DNA from: JASHVB01 sp049522565
GTDB lineage: Bacteria > Pseudomonadota > Alphaproteobacteria > Acetobacterales > Acetobacteraceae
NCBI GenBank assembly: GCA_049522565.1
Contig: JBEKNT010000469.1
Span: 1 to 5,065 of the forward strand
Direction: 5' to 3'
DNA length: 5,065 nucleotides
Position numbers and translations under genes: made by a program. Of this stretch, positions 5,010 to 5,065 are shown one piece after another; positions within the stretch are counted from its first letter, which is position 1; each line of letters begins with the position of its first letter. The notes under the pieces are model-generated. The model had not been told where the DNA came from. It saw only the letters and a program-made list of their open reading frames with translations, and searched no databases.

Positions 5010-5065
5010 TGGCAGCGGGCGAATGACGGCGTGCGCGCCTGCTCCCCCGTGTCATGGCCGGCCCA
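5010..5065. other. Window end, no gene recognised
   Basis: The 56 bases after the sulfotransferase stop show no clear terminator hairpin and no recognisable gene start or end. Confidence 0.5.

Overview
The window is about two-thirds G+C by eye. The codon use, the cyclase leader resembling 'MATTRLAAILAAD..GYSR.MGAD' and the dense intergenic palindromic repeats suggest an alphaproteobacterial chromosome, possibly Acetobacteraceae or a related group. That placement is inference, because no rRNA or other marker gene is present.

Layout from left to right. Positions 1-281 hold three short hairpins, probably a dispersed repeat, and then the leader of a gene. Positions 282-1046 (+) encode an alpha/beta-hydrolase-fold protein with a cysteine at the nucleophile elbow. 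Starting 16 bases past its stop codon, and pointing toward it on the minus strand, is the remnant of a Fic toxin-antitoxin module: an intact 75-residue antitoxin-like gene (1229-1456) that overlaps by 4 bp a Fic toxin gene cut off after about 57 codons (1062-1232), before its catalytic motif. Positions 1457-2029 are repeat-rich and contain a second broken gene, the first two dozen codons of a class III adenylate/guanylate cyclase ended by a TAG (1887-1967). Positions 2030-2905 (+) encode an NHL-repeat beta-propeller that appears to keep the metal ligands and catalytic residues of peptidyl-alpha-hydroxyglycine amidating lyase. Positions 3147-5009 (+) encode a large protein with a SEC-C-like cysteine motif, TPR repeats and a sulfotransferase domain.

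The main structural signal is a pair of 59-bp inverted repeats (1528-1586 and 2942-3000, 51 of 59 positions matching without gaps) that bracket the cyclase remnant and the propeller gene. The left copy runs into a multi-hairpin palindromic element (1574-1688). With no transposase and no visible target duplication, these look like two copies of a dispersed intergenic repeat or the ends of a non-autonomous cassette.

The three large genes share no obvious pathway and are separated by repeats or broken genes, so I read them as separate transcription units. The picture is an accessory stretch with two decayed genes (fic and cyclase), one orphan antitoxin and three intact enzymes of uncertain substrate. 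No tRNA, rRNA, CRISPR array or complete insertion sequence was seen.
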